A DNA stretch of 64,000 nt from CAYRNR01 sp964425605 (GCA_964425605.1 CAYRNR010000022.1:1-64000); one strand, 5' to 3'; shown: positions 8,902 through 18,600, counted from the first letter of the stretch. The notes: generated by a model not told the origin, from the letters alone. Made by a program: numbers and translations.

Positions 8902-10041
8902 ATGGATCCCTGGAAGTCCATGCGCGCGCAGTTCCAGCTCGCCGACGGGCTGACCTACCTCAACCACGCGGCGGTCTCGCCGCTTCCCCTGCCCTGCCGC
9001 ACGCGGATGGAGGCGTACGTGGACGAGCTGGCGCGGTTCGGCGCGGCGCGTTATCCGGACCTGCCGTTCGGCGTGCTGCGGCGGGCGCGGGACCTTGGGG
9101 GGCGGTTGATCGGTGCGCGGCCGGACCAGGTGTTCATCGTGCGCTCCACCACGCAGGGGCTGGCCGTGGCGGCCACGGGCATCCCGTTTGCCGAGGGTGA
9201 CAACCTGGTGCTGGTGGAGGGGGAGTTCCCCGCGAACATCCGGCCGTGGCTGCCGCTGCGCAAACGCGGCGTGGAGGTGCGCTTCGTGCCGCAGCGCGAT
9301 GGCAGGGTGCTGCTGGACGACCTCGCCGCGGCCGTGGACGCGCGCACGCGGGCCCTGTCCATCAGCTTCGTGCAGTTCTCCAGCGGGTTCCGCGCCGACC
9401 TCGGCGCCGTCGCCGAGATCTGCCGCAAGCACGACGCGTTGTTCGTGGTCGACGCCATCCAGGGGCTGGGGGTGCTGCCGCTGGACGTGCGGGCCATGGG
9501 CATCGACTTCCTCTCGGCCGACTCCCACAAGTGGATGCTCGGGCCCGAGGGCGTGGGGCTGGGGTACGCGTCGGATCGGGCGCTCGAGCAGATCGACCAG
9601 GCGGTGCAGGGGTGGTTCTCGGTGCGCAAGCCCTTCGACTTCGAGGACATGGACCAGCCCCTGCGCGACAACGCCTCGCGCTACGAGGAGGGCGCGTACA
9701 ACTTCGTGGGTATCAGCGGGATGGTCGGCAGCCTCGACCTGCTGACGTCCATCGGCGCCGAGGCGCTGGAGAAGCGGCTGATCGAGCTGACCGACGAGCT
9801 CCACCACGGCCTCGAGGGCATCGGCTGGACCGTGCTGTCACCGCGCGCGGAGGACTCGGAGAAGTCCGGCATCCTCAAGACGACCCGCGAGGGCCTCGAC
9901 ATGTCCGCCCTGGAGAGGACGCTGGCGGATCGGGGGGTGTTCGTCTCGGTGCGCGGAGGGGCGCTGCGCGTGGCTCCGCACGGGTACAACAACCTCGACG
10001 ACCTGCACAGGCTACTCGCCGCCCTCGCCGAGCTCCCCTGA
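8902..10041 (+). CDS. Class V PLP-dependent aminotransferase / cysteine desulfurase-like
   Basis: The start at 8902 is chosen over upstream ATGs because a near-ideal ribosome-binding site (GGAGGTGAT, 8892-8900) precedes it. The 379-residue protein has the fold-type I hallmarks: YLNHAAVSPLP near the N terminus, the pyridoxal-binding Asp in VVDAIQGLG, and the Schiff-base lysine at about residue 210 in SADSHKWMLGPEG. The family includes cysteine desulfurases, kynureninases and isopenicillin-N epimerase-like enzymes. The sequence does not show a conserved catalytic Cys loop near the C terminus, so a sulfur role is not established and the substrate is unknown. It is predicted cytosolic. The gene stands alone and ends 6 bp from the convergent TPR lipoprotein gene. 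Confidence 0.88.
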   Translation: MDPWKSMRAQFQLADGLTYLNHAAVSPLPLPCRTRMEAYVDELARFGAARYPDLPFGVLRRARDLGGRLIGARPDQVFIVRSTTQGLAVAATGIPFAEGDNLVLVEGEFPANIRPWLPLRKRGVEVRFVPQRDGRVLLDDLAAAVDARTRALSISFVQFSSGFRADLGAVAEICRKHDALFVVDAIQGLGVLPLDVRAMGIDFLSADSHKWMLGPEGVGLGYASDRALEQIDQAVQGWFSVRKPFDFEDMDQPLRDNASRYEEGAYNFVGISGMVGSLDLLTSIGAEALEKRLIELTDELHHGLEGIGWTVLSPRAEDSEKSGILKTTREGLDMSALERTLADRGVFVSVRGGALRVAPHGYNNLDDLHRLLAALAELP

Positions 10042-10047
10042 AGGCGC

Positions 10048-11130
10048 TCAGATCTCCGCGGCCAGCTCGTGGCTGACGATCTCCTGCTCCACGCGGGCCA
10101 GGCTCTCGCGGATCATGGCCACGGCCTCGTCGTTGATGGAGACCTCGCCGGCCTTGTCCAGGACCTTCTCGTAGACCATGCGCGTCTTGAACAGCAGCCC
10201 TGCGGTCTCGTCGTCGAGGATCTCGGCGTAGATCTCGCGGTCCTCGTCGCTCTGCACCGCGGCCGGGTACGGGGCGGTGAGGATGTCGCGGCGGAAGGTG
10301 GTGTAGAGGCTGCCGAGGCCGTAGCCGGCGCGGGGGATCCACACGTGGACGCCGATGCGGATGGTCTCGAGGTAGGCCTCCTGGGCGTCGAGGATGTGCT
10401 GGGCCTTGTCGTTGAGCTCGGCGCGGGCAGCGTCGAGGTCGTTCACGCTGAGCACCTCGACGGCCTCGGCCTGCAGCCGGCAGGTCTCGCCGAGGTAGAA
10501 GTTGGCCATGGCGCCCTGGAAGCCGCCGTAGGTGCGGCCGCGGTCGTGGCGGTAGCGGCGCGTCATCTTCTGTAGCGTCTCCTGGGCGGCCGCGGGATCG
10601 CCCGTGTTGGCCCGGATCCAGGCCCGCTGGACCTTGAGCTCGAAGCGGTCCACGGCCACGGTGTCGGGCCGGGCCATCAGCTTGTCGATGTGCCCCGAAG
10701 CCGCCTCCCAGCGCTCGGACGCCACCATGCACGACACCAGCCGGAATCGCGCTGCCACCCGGTCGCTGTCCACGTCCGACAGCTCCACGAACCGCTCGTA
10801 CGCGTCGATGGCCTGGTCGTACATGCCGCTGCGCTCGGCGGACAGGCCGGCGTTGTACCAGGCGTACCCCTCACGGTAGGTGCCCGGGAACTCGTCCACG
10901 TACCGCATGTACACGGCATAGGCCTTGGGGTAGAGGGCCAGCTCGAAGGCCTCGCCCGCGATGCGCAGCACGTCGTCGCCGGTGTAGGTCTCCAGGCCCA
11001 GCAGGGGATCGGGGCCCGTGCGGACGCTCATCCCGTCGGGGCGGACAGGGCCGCGGGTGTGGGTGCAGCCGGCGAGAAGGCCGAGCAGGGTCGCCAGGAT
11101 CGTGATTGCCGCGAGTCGAGGTCTGATCAT
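10048..11130 (-). CDS. TPR-like lipoprotein of unknown function
   Basis: The ATG at 11130 follows AGGAGG at good spacing and gives a lipoprotein signal (LLGLLAGC). The 360-residue mature protein is alpha-helical with tetratricopeptide-like pairs (DDVLRIAGEAFELALYPKAY, EGYAWYNAGLSAERSGMYDQ, AIDAYERFVELSD). It resembles BamD/CpoB-style periplasmic scaffold lipoproteins in general layout only; no specific family is recognised. A sigma-54-like promoter lies immediately upstream (11160-11174), so it is probably an independent transcription unit. It converges tail to tail with the aminotransferase gene. Confidence 0.8.
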   Translation of the reverse strand: MIRPRLAAITILATLLGLLAGCTHTRGPVRPDGMSVRTGPDPLLGLETYTGDDVLRIAGEAFELALYPKAYAVYMRYVDEFPGTYREGYAWYNAGLSAERSGMYDQAIDAYERFVELSDVDSDRVAARFRLVSCMVASERWEAASGHIDKLMARPDTVAVDRFELKVQRAWIRANTGDPAAAQETLQKMTRRYRHDRGRTYGGFQGAMANFYLGETCRLQAEAVEVLSVNDLDAARAELNDKAQHILDAQEAYLETIRIGVHVWIPRAGYGLGSLYTTFRRDILTAPYPAAVQSDEDREIYAEILDDETAGLLFKTRMVYEKVLDKAGEVSINDEAVAMIRESLARVEQEIVSHELAAEI

Positions 11131-11159
11131 CGAGTGTTCCTCCTGGCTCCGGTTGTTCT

Positions 11160-11174
11160 GCAACGGCCGTGCCG
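11160..11174 (-). promoter_or_regulatory. Sigma-54 promoter for the TPR lipoprotein gene
   Basis: The minus strand reads CGGCACG, GCCG, TTGC, with GG and GC 10 bases apart, only the first base departing from consensus. A start about 12 bases downstream would leave a leader of roughly 20 nucleotides, including the AGGAGG ribosome-binding site before the ATG at 11130. Both this site and the one at 12351 continue as TTGCAGAAC. Confidence 0.72.
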
Positions 11175-11261
11175 GAAGGCTCGATGGGCCGACGTGCAGC
11201 GTCCGACGGGCCGACGCGGCGCGACGATGTCTGGGGCTCCGTACAGGGACTTCGTGGGGAT

Positions 11262-11277
11262 GTCCGCAATAGCGGAC
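11262..11277 (-). terminator. Hairpin after a small membrane-protein gene
   Basis: GTCCGC-AATA-GCGGAC forms a perfect 6-bp stem with a 4-base loop, 19 bases after the stop codon at 11296 on the minus strand. There is no T-tract, so it is not a classical intrinsic terminator; it may instead stabilise or process the 3' end. Confidence 0.35.
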
Positions 11278-11295
11278 GGATCGCGCCGACGGCGC

Positions 11296-11718
11296 TCAGC
11301 TTCGGCGGGATGCCCAGCGCGCCCCGACCTCGCCCCCGACCAGCACCAGCGCCAGGGTCAGCAGCGTGGCCAGCACCAGCAGCGGAAGCGACAGGGACAG
11401 GGGCATGTCCATGGAGTCCGTGCCCACCCCCACGTGGGTCAGCCGGGCGCCGATGCTCACGCCGCCGCCGAGCAGGAACAGGTTCAGCGCCGTGCCCGCG
11501 GCCTGCGCCAGGGTGATCAGCGGCGCCGCGACCACGCCGCCTTGGCCTTTTCGTTTCGGGAGTTCGCGGCGCGTGTACCGCACGTAGATCCACCCGCAGG
11601 CCACGCCCGCGAGGGCGGCCAACGCAGGGGCCGCTGGTGCGACGAACGCCGCCAGGCCCAGCACGGCCAGGGCAGCCAGCAGGGCGACGATCAGGGCAGC
11701 GCGGGCTCCGGGGTCCAT
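11296..11718 (-). CDS. Small membrane protein of unknown function
   Basis: The 140-residue protein, starting at the ATG at 11718 preceded by GAGGAG, has two hydrophobic helices at the N terminus (ALIVALLAALAVLGLAAF and ALAALAGVACGWIYVRY), a short basic loop (RRELPKRKG), and two more hydrophobic segments toward the C terminus. It is therefore probably a four-helix inner-membrane protein. It is not recognised as a member of a named family. It lies 47 bp after the signal-peptide membrane protein gene at 11766-12287 and is probably cotranscribed with it from the sigma-54 promoter at 12351-12365. Confidence 0.7.
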   Translation of the reverse strand: MDPGARAALIVALLAALAVLGLAAFVAPAAPALAALAGVACGWIYVRYTRRELPKRKGQGGVVAAPLITLAQAAGTALNLFLLGGGVSIGARLTHVGVGTDSMDMPLSLSLPLLVLATLLTLALVLVGGEVGARWASRRS

Positions 11719-11765
11719 GGGCGTCTCCTCGAACGAGGGGACAGGATAACAAGAGGTGGCCGGAC

Positions 11766-12287
11766 TCAGAACCTCACGCTCACGCCGCCGACCCGCGGCA
11801 TCACCCGCGGCAGCTGCGCGCGCGCGGCGGTGGTCTGCGCACCCCGGTTCGGTTCGACCACCCCCGCGGCGATCCACGAGGGGATGGCAAAGCCCAGGGA
11901 GAGGCCCCAGGGGACCAGGGAGTACACGCCGATGAGGGCGCCGCCCATGGTCGGCTGGTCCGGATCCATGTGGCTGGACTCGATGGCCGAGTGGACCAGC
12001 ATGGCCGTGCCGATCCCGGCGAACACCCACGACGTGATGGCCATGGCCACGCCGAAGACGAAGTCGTCGTGGAACTCCGCGGGCAGATCGCTCAGGCCGC
12101 CGCTGGCGCGCCGGGGGACATCGAGCCCGGCGAGGACCGGGCCGCGTGCGGTGGGGCCGCCACCCAGGGTGACGGACAGGGCGATCCGGTCGTGGGATTC
12201 GAGTTCGTTGGCCGACGCCGGCGAGGCGGCGACCAGGACGACCAGGGCGACGACCGGGAGCAAGAAACGAATCGTGAGTGCGCGCAT
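11766..12287 (-). CDS. Signal-peptide-bearing membrane protein of unknown function
   Basis: The 173-residue product opens with a typical signal peptide (hydrophobic VVALVVLVAA, cleavage near SPASA/N). It continues with a soluble stretch, a hydrophobic segment (FGVAMAITSWVFAGIGTAMLV), a second segment (ALIGVYSLVPWGLSLGFAIPSW), and a C terminus ending in Phe. No family is recognised. A sigma-54-type promoter 64-78 bp upstream and the small membrane gene downstream suggest a two-gene envelope operon. Confidence 0.7.
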   Translation of the reverse strand: MRALTIRFLLPVVALVVLVAASPASANELESHDRIALSVTLGGGPTARGPVLAGLDVPRRASGGLSDLPAEFHDDFVFGVAMAITSWVFAGIGTAMLVHSAIESSHMDPDQPTMGGALIGVYSLVPWGLSLGFAIPSWIAAGVVEPNRGAQTTAARAQLPRVMPRVGGVSVRF

Positions 12288-12350
12288 CGTTGGAATCTCC
12301 TCCCCTCGGGACTCCCACCGAAAAAATGTCGAGGGGTGTCCGCAGGTTCT

Positions 12351-12365
12351 GCAAGGTGGGTGCCA
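12351..12365 (-). promoter_or_regulatory. Sigma-54 promoter for the two-gene envelope operon
   Basis: The minus strand reads TGGCACC, CACC, TTGC, one mismatch from the consensus -24 element, with the required 10-base GG-to-GC spacing. The predicted start site is about 50 bases upstream of the ATG at 12287. The site lies in the 100-bp gap after the RCC1 lipoprotein gene. Confidence 0.72.
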
Positions 12366-12387
12366 GGGGAGAGGGTCGCGGCGGGGA

Positions 12388-13629
12388 TCAGGGCGAGTTC
12401 AGCTGCCCGTACGTGTTGTTCCCCCAGCAGAAGATGGAGCCGTCGGGTTCGATGCCGCAGGCGTGGTCGTGGCCCGAGGTCAGGGTCGACAGGACGACCG
12501 GGGGCGGGCTGGAGTGGCCGTCGGTGTTGCGGCCCCAGCACTGGGGGAGGCTGTCGGTGTTGATGGCGCAGTGGTTGGTGATGCCGGAGGAGTGGAAGAC
12601 GGCGGTCATGCCGGCGGGGACGTTGTGCTCGCCGTTGCCGTTGTTGCCCCAGCACACGACGGTCCCGGCGGCGTCCATGGCGCAGCCGTGGAAGCCGCCG
12701 GCCGAGACCTGGACCCAGGCGCCGGGGGGGTAATTCTGGACGTCGTAGTCGTTGGGGCCCCAGCAGACGATCTCGCCGGTGGTGATCAGGCCGCAGCCGA
12801 AGTAGTGGCCGCAGGTGATGTGGAGGAAGGTCTCCGGCGGGGGGCTGGACTGGCCCACGTTGTCCTGGCCCCAGCACTCGGCGGTGCCGTCGGGGTGGAG
12901 GCCGCAGGTGTGGTGGTAGCCCGCCTCGACCTGGGTGAAGGTGCCCGCGGGCGGGGTGGCCTGGCCCACGCTGTCGTAGCCCCAGCAGGCGACGGTGCCG
13001 TCGGGGCGGATGCCGCAGGTGTGGTACTTGCCGGCGCCCAGGTAGACGAAGGTCTCGCCCACCGGCGGATCACACTGGCCCTGGCTGTTCTGGCCCCAGC
13101 AGTCCACGGTGCCGTCGTTGTTGAGCACGCAGGTGTGATCCCGGCCCGCGGCGATGCGGCCGGTGCCGCCGTCGTCGGGGATGCCGTCGCAGTCGTCGTC
13201 CACGCCGTCGTCGTCGAAGTCGGGGGCGTAGGGGTGGATGTCGGGATTCGCGTCGTCGCAGTCGCCCTCGCATTCGTCGGTGCCGTCGGCGTCGTTGTCG
13301 ATCTCGTTGTCGTCCATGATGCCGTCGCAGTCGTTGTCCGGGACGCCGTCGCAGGCGTGCTCGGCGCCGGGGTACACGTCGGGGTTGTGGTCGTTGCAGT
13401 CCTCGCCCTCGGGGGAGCCGTCGCCGTCCACGTCCACCACCGAGGCGCTGTCGTCGTCGTCGCCGCCGCTGTCGTCGTCGTCGCCGCCGCTGTCGTCGTC
13501 GTCGCCGCCGGCGGTGGTGTCGTCGTCGTCACCGGCCGGGCCGGTGTCGTCGTCGTCGATGGTGCCGGCGCACCCCATCGCGAGCAGGAGGATCATCAGT
13601 GGGCACAGGGTGATAACAACTCGATTCAT
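12388..13629 (-). CDS. RCC1-repeat lipoprotein with Asp-rich and MopE-like N-terminal part
   Basis: The ATG at 13629 gives a lipoprotein signal with Cys20 (LLLAMGC). The 413-residue protein then has an Asp-rich linker (DDDDTGPAGDDDD-type blocks), about three MopE-like metal-binding repeats, and a beta-propeller built of six or seven RCC1/BLIP-II-type units. Those units are marked by the recurring pairs CGxxPDGTVxCWG and GQxxPP. Repeated Cys residues in the RCC1 blades suggest disulfides in an extracytoplasmic setting. The binding partner is unknown. It is divergent from the zinc-ribbon gene, separated by 88 bp. Confidence 0.85.
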   Translation of the reverse strand: MNRVVITLCPLMILLLAMGCAGTIDDDDTGPAGDDDDTTAGGDDDDSGGDDDDSGGDDDDSASVVDVDGDGSPEGEDCNDHNPDVYPGAEHACDGVPDNDCDGIMDDNEIDNDADGTDECEGDCDDANPDIHPYAPDFDDDGVDDDCDGIPDDGGTGRIAAGRDHTCVLNNDGTVDCWGQNSQGQCDPPVGETFVYLGAGKYHTCGIRPDGTVACWGYDSVGQATPPAGTFTQVEAGYHHTCGLHPDGTAECWGQDNVGQSSPPPETFLHITCGHYFGCGLITTGEIVCWGPNDYDVQNYPPGAWVQVSAGGFHGCAMDAAGTVVCWGNNGNGEHNVPAGMTAVFHSSGITNHCAINTDSLPQCWGRNTDGHSSPPPVVLSTLTSGHDHACGIEPDGSIFCWGNNTYGQLNSP

Positions 13630-13717
13630 GGTGCCTACCATCGTAGCTCGAACCGCTCGGCAGCGGTCATCCGAAGAAGCGCCGCTGCTAAGATGATCGT
13701 CCAGGAAGGGGCGCCGC

Positions 13718-14878
13718 GTGACCTTCGAGATCGATCCAGACGTGAGCAAGGCCGCCGCACCGCTCGTCGGCCGGCACCCGGTGGAGACCGGCTGCAAGGT
13801 TTCGCGCTGCCTGGACGGCTCGCTGGGGGTGGGCTACCTGCTGCTGGCCGGGGACCTGCTGCTGTTCGGGGATCGCAAGGTGGGCCGATCGCCGGAGTTC
13901 AGGGCCGCCTCGGTGCGCGCGATCGAGTCCGCGACGGTGGTCGAGGAGGGGCTGGACGCCTTTGGCCGGTTCCAGTTCAAGGGGGGAGAGACGCTGGAGA
14001 TCCCCCTGAGCCTCTTCGACATGGCGCCGTTCCGCGCGTTCGTCGTCGAGGTGCGCGACCGTACCGAGGAGCTGGCGTCGAGGCCCGAACCGCCGCGGAC
14101 GCCGCAGCGCGATACGCGACCTGCCGCCCCGTTCACCGCACCCGAGGAACCCCCAAAACCGCGGCCTCCGGCGCCGCCGAGGCGCTCGGGCAAGCAGCCG
14201 CGGGTGAAGATGGGGCGCGTCAGCGGCTCGCGTTGCCCCCACTGCCGCCGCGAGCTGGTCTGGACCCGGACCCACGACGTGGTGGTGGAGGCCTGCCTCA
14301 CCTGCAAGGGGTGTCTGCTGTCTTCGGCGGCCGTGGCCCAGCTGGGTCGGCGCCCCGACGCCGGCCTCGGCCAGCTGCCACCCGGGGTGACACGCTGCCG
14401 TGGCTGCTCTGCGCTCGCGCGGTCCGACGACTCGTTCTGCGGCGAATGCGGCAGCCAGCTGGGCCTGGACTGTCCCGCGTGCCGGGGCACCCTGCGGCCG
14501 GTGATGGTCGGCCAGGTCGAGGTGGATCTCTGCAGCAGCTGTTCTGCGGTGTGGCTCGATCGAGGCGAGGCCAAGCAGGTTGCAGACGGTCCTCAGCTGG
14601 GCACGCCGTGCGTGGGCTGCTCGACCCCGCTGCCCGATCCGAAGTCCGCGTACCTCAGCGAGCGCGGCCCCCTGTGCGAGCCGTGCTACCGCTCCGGGGA
14701 GTTCGCCGAGTGGTTCCATCGCAAGGCCCGAGAGGAAGGCAGGGGTTCTCGTGGGTCTGTCAGACCGCTGGTCTACCCCGGCGACCTGGACGACGTGGAC
14801 GGGGGCGCCTCCGGGCTCGAACTCCTCGACGAGCTGGTGGAGTCGCTGATGGAGGGGCTGGTGGACGGGCTCGGCTGA
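13718..14878 (+). CDS. Multi-zinc-ribbon protein (zf-TFIIB-like) of unknown function
   Basis: A GTG start at 13718 follows AGGAAGGGG. The first ~115 of 386 residues form an uncharacterised globular domain. A Pro-rich linker follows, then four Cys-pair modules: CPHC...CLTC (from about residue 172), CRGC...CGEC, CPAC...CSSC followed by AVWLDRGE, and CVGC...CEPC. The third module matches the zf-TFIIB signature (C-x2-C, then C-x2-C-x3-WLD-x-GE). No signal peptide is visible, so it is probably cytosolic and zinc-binding. It may interact with nucleic acid or protein, but no catalytic motif is visible. Confidence 0.75.
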   Translation: MTFEIDPDVSKAAAPLVGRHPVETGCKVSRCLDGSLGVGYLLLAGDLLLFGDRKVGRSPEFRAASVRAIESATVVEEGLDAFGRFQFKGGETLEIPLSLFDMAPFRAFVVEVRDRTEELASRPEPPRTPQRDTRPAAPFTAPEEPPKPRPPAPPRRSGKQPRVKMGRVSGSRCPHCRRELVWTRTHDVVVEACLTCKGCLLSSAAVAQLGRRPDAGLGQLPPGVTRCRGCSALARSDDSFCGECGSQLGLDCPACRGTLRPVMVGQVEVDLCSSCSAVWLDRGEAKQVADGPQLGTPCVGCSTPLPDPKSAYLSERGPLCEPCYRSGEFAEWFHRKAREEGRGSRGSVRPLVYPGDLDDVDGGASGLELLDELVESLMEGLVDGLG

Positions 14879-14895
14879 GAGGGCACGCCGATCGC

Positions 14896-14929
14896 ATCGT
14901 ATGATCGTATGAACCCGTGATATGATCGT
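14896..14929. promoter_or_regulatory. Candidate vapBC operator
   Basis: Just upstream of vapB, ATCGTATG is repeated back to back (14896-14903 and 14904-14911). TATGATCGT occurs at 14900-14908 and again at 14921-14929, 21 bp apart, which is two helical turns. This is the arrangement expected for cooperative binding of a ribbon-helix-helix antitoxin that represses its own operon. TATGAT could also serve as a -10 element. Confidence 0.55.
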
Positions 14930-14933
14930 GTGC

Positions 14934-15191
14934 ATGAGAACCACGATCTCCATCGACGATCAACTCGGCAAGGCGGCCCGGGAGCGTGCAGCCGGGGCGA
15001 ACATGAGCTTCAGCGCCCTGGTCTCGCGCGCCCTGCGCGAGTTCCTCTGGAAGGAGGACATCCGAGAGGAATCTCCACCGTTTCAGCTGATCACGGCCGG
15101 TGGGGAGGGGATTCAACCCGGCATCGATCTCGACCGCACGTCCGACCTGCTGGTCGCCGAGGACCGCGATCGCTACGGCTCGGAGGACTGA
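14934..15191 (+). CDS. vapB: VapB-type ribbon-helix-helix antitoxin
   Basis: An 85-residue protein; the ATG at 14934 is chosen over 14922 because the RHH strand starts right after it (MRTTISIDDQL). The first ~45 residues form a strand-helix-helix DNA-binding fold (TTISID, then KAARERAAGANMSFSALVSRALREFL). The C-terminal half is extended and acidic, as expected for the part that wraps around the toxin. It would neutralise VapC and repress the operon by binding the repeats just upstream. The stop codon is 3 bp before vapC. Confidence 0.85.
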   Translation: MRTTISIDDQLGKAARERAAGANMSFSALVSRALREFLWKEDIREESPPFQLITAGGEGIQPGIDLDRTSDLLVAEDRDRYGSED

Positions 15192-15194
15192 GCC

Positions 15195-15629
15195 GTGCGC
15201 ATGCTCGACGTCAACGTACTCATCTACGCGCATCGCACCGACGCTCACCCCGAGCACTCGGCCTACGCGCGCTGGCTCACGGACCTGGCCACGGGACCCG
15301 AACCGTTCGCCCTGTCGACATTGGCCCTCAGTGGGGTCGTCCGGATCGTCACGAATCCGAAGGTGTTCAAGACCCCATCCACCCCCGACCAGGTCTTCGG
15401 CTTCATCAGGGAGCTGAGGCAGCGCCCCAACGCCCGCGTCCTCAACCCCGGTCCGGATCACTGGTCCATCTTCGAAAAGCTGTGCACCCGCTCCAGGGCA
15501 ACCGGAAAGCTGGTCGCCGACGCCTACCACGCCGCCCTCGCCATCGAGCACGGCTGCGTCTGGGTGACGACCGATGCGGACTTCGCCCGATTCGATGGGC
15601 TGCGATGGGAGCACCCGCTGGGGGGGTGA
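15195..15629 (+). CDS. vapC: VapC-type PIN-domain ribonuclease toxin
   Basis: The 144-residue protein starts at GTG 15195, with the ribosome-binding site GGAGGA inside the end of vapB, implying translational coupling. PIN-domain acids are visible: Asp5 in MLDVNVLIYAH, the Asp in VADAYHAALAIEHG and the Asp pair in TTDADFARF. The pattern SGVVRIVTNPKVF and the ending LRWEHPL fit the PIN subfamily typified by many Mycobacterium tuberculosis VapC proteins. The usual role is cleavage of a specific RNA (tRNA or rRNA) when released from VapB. The gene ends 9 bp from the convergent surface-protein gene. Confidence 0.87.
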   Translation: MRMLDVNVLIYAHRTDAHPEHSAYARWLTDLATGPEPFALSTLALSGVVRIVTNPKVFKTPSTPDQVFGFIRELRQRPNARVLNPGPDHWSIFEKLCTRSRATGKLVADAYHAALAIEHGCVWVTTDADFARFDGLRWEHPLGG

Positions 15630-15638
15630 CCGCGGGCC

Positions 15639-18600
15639 TCAGCGCCGCCTTACGCCCATCACGCCCAGCAGCACCGACAGGACCGCCAACCAGGTCACGG
15701 CCCGGTCCGGGCCGGCCACACCGCAGTCGCAGCCGCCGCTGCCGGTGAGCTCGTCGTCGTCGCCGGGCGTGTCGTCGTCGTCCGCGGTGGTGTCGTCGTC
15801 GTCGCCCGTGTCGTCGTCGTCGCCCGTGTCGTCGTCGTCCGCCGTGTCGTCGTCGTCGTCGCCGGCGGAGTCGTCGTCGTCGCCGGTGTCGCAGTCAGGA
15901 TCGTCGCCGTCCACGTCACCGTCGCAGTCGTTGTCCGCGCCGTCGTCACAGACCTCCTCGGCGTCGGGGTTCACGGCCGCGTCCTCGTCGTCGCAGTCGT
16001 CCCCGACGGCGCCGCCGTCGAAGCCGTCGCCGTCCACGTCGGTCAGGTCGGCGCCGTCACAGTCGTTGTCCACGCCGTCGTACGGCACCTCGGCGTTGCC
16101 GGGGAAGGCGGTGGCGTCGGCGTCGTCGCAGTCGCCGTCGCAGGTGCTGTAACCGTCGCCGTCGTCGTCCGCGGGCGTCAGGCCCGGGTCGGTGTCGTCG
16201 CAGTCGTCGTCGCAGGCGAAGAAGCCGTCGCCGTCGTCGTCGCCCTCGTCGGCGAGCAGGAGGCCGTCGCAGTCGTCGTCGAGGCCGTTGCACTGTTCGG
16301 GCGCGCCCGGGTAGATGGCGGGATCGTTGTTGTCGCAGTCGCCCTGGCAGGCGTTGTAGCCGTCGCCGTCGAGGTCCTCGTCCACGTCCTCGTCCACGAG
16401 GCCGTCGCAGTCGTTGTCCAGGCCGTCGCACTGCTCGGGCGCGCCGGGGTAGGACGTGGCGTCGAGGTCGTCGCAGTCCCCCTCGCACAGCAGCCAGCCG
16501 TCGAGGTCCTCGTCGACCTCGGTCACGCCGAGCAGGCCGTCGCAGTCGTTGTCCACCCAGTCGCAGTCCTCGAACGCGCCCGGGAAGACGGCGGGATCGT
16601 CGTCGTCACAGTCGTCGTCACACAACGAGTAGCCGTCGCCGTCGAGGTCACCGAGCTCGTCGGTGGCGGGATCGCAGTCGTCGTCGATCCCGTTGCACAC
16701 CTCCTCGGCGTCGGGGTTCACCGCCGGGTCCGCCTCGTCGCAGTCCCCGTCGCAGAGGCTGAAGCCGTCGCCGTCGAGATCGGTGTTCTCGTCGGCGAGC
16801 GGGTCGCAGTCGTCGTCGATCCCGTTGCAGATCTCCTCGGCGAAGGGATTCACGGCGGGGTCCGCGTCGTCGCAGTCGCCGTCGCAGGACGTGAAGCCGT
16901 CGCCGTCGGCGTCGAAGCCCTCGTCCACACCGCCGTCACAGTCGTCGTCGATCCAGTTGCAGACCTCGGCCGCGCCCGGATTCACCGCGGCGTCGCCGTC
17001 GTCACAGTCCCCCTGGCACACGGTGAAGCCGTCGCCGTCGAGGTCGAAGCCGTCGTCCACGACACCGCTGCAGTCGTCGTCGATCCCGTTGCAGGCCTCC
17101 ACCGCGCCCGGATTCACCGCGGCGTCGCCGTCGTCACAGTCCCCCTGGCACACGGTGAAGCCGTCGCCGTCGAGATCGAAGCCCTCGTCCACGACGCCGT
17201 CGCAGTTGTCGTCGGTGCCGTTGCAGACCTCGGACGCCGCCGGGTTCACCGCCGCGTCGCCGTCGTCGCAGTCGTCTTCACAGAGGCGGAAGCCATCGCC
17301 GTCGTCGTCGGCCTCGTCCGCGGGCACGACGCCGTTGCAGTTGTCGTCGATGCCGTTGCAGACCTCGGGCGCCGCCGGGTTCACCGCCGCGTCGGTGTCG
17401 TCGCAGTCGCCGTCGCAGGTGGTGTATCCGTCGCCGTCGAGGTCGAAGCCCTCGTCCACGGCGCCGTCGCAGTTGTCGTCGATCCCGTTGCAGGCCTCGG
17501 CAGCGGCGGGATTCACCGCGGCGTCGCCGTCGTCGCAGTCGCCGCCCACCACGGCGTCGTAGGGAGCGAGCGCCGCACAGAGGCAGGCCACGTCGCCGTC
17601 CAGGCCGAAGCCGTCCCCGTCCCCGTCGAGGAGGAACTCGCTGCATCCGTCCGCGTCCTGTTCGTCCACCACGCCGTCACAGTCGTTGTCGATGCCGTCA
17701 CAGGCCTCGGTGGCGTCCGGGTTCACCGCCGCGTCCGCGTCGTCGCAGTCGTCGTCGCAGGCGTGGGCGGGATAGGCGGGATCGCCGAAGCCGTCGCCGT
17801 CCACGTCGGTGCAGGGATCGCAGGCGTCGCCGTCCCCGTCCCCGTCCGCGTCCTCCTGGCCGGGGTTGGCCTCGCCCGGGCAGTTGTCGTCGCCGTCCCA
17901 CACGCCGTCGTCGTCCGCGTCGTCCATCTCCATGACGATGACGATGGCCTCGGCGCGAGAGTCGTTGGTGGACTCGTAGTAGTCGAAGACCATCTGGCCG
18001 GCGTCGGCGTAGGCCACGTCCCACACCTCGTCGGAGAGCCGTGAGTTGGTGCCGGTGCCGTTGGCAGGCTCGGTGAAGGGATCGTCGTCGTCCGCCCCCA
18101 CGGCCAGATCGTACGAGTCGTACCCGAACGAGCCCTGGGTGTAGAGGCTGTTCCAGTCCTGGGAACCGCACGACGTGTCGAAGGTGTCCCCGTCGTCCCG
18201 TCCCCCGGTGTTGGGGTAGGTCACCCCGTCGACGGTCATGGAGCCGTTCTGCTCGTCCGAGCATTCCCACAAGATGCCCACCGACACGATGGCGCTCGAG
18301 GCTCCCGACGCCGTGGGCAACCCCGTGATGGTCGCCGTGTCCACGTAGGCCATGTCCTCGACGACCACGCTCACGTGGCGCGGGGTGGCCAGGGTCGTGT
18401 CCTCGTAGATCACCACCAGGGTGGTCCCGCCCACCCCGGCGCCGCCGTGGTAGCCGGTGTCCGCCGAGCCGGTCTCCTCGTAGGAGTACGCCCCGGGAGC
18501 GGTGATGCCGTAGGTGGCCGGATCCAGCTCGTACACGTGGGTGTAGTTCTGCAGATCCACGGCCGTGGCGTACGTCAGGTCCACGCCGTTGACGGCCACC

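Noticed and set aside
10690..14904. Long plus-strand frame of 1404 codons
   Set aside because: Antisense to four genes with signal peptides and clear domains; its end is an out-of-frame reading of the zinc-ribbon gene.
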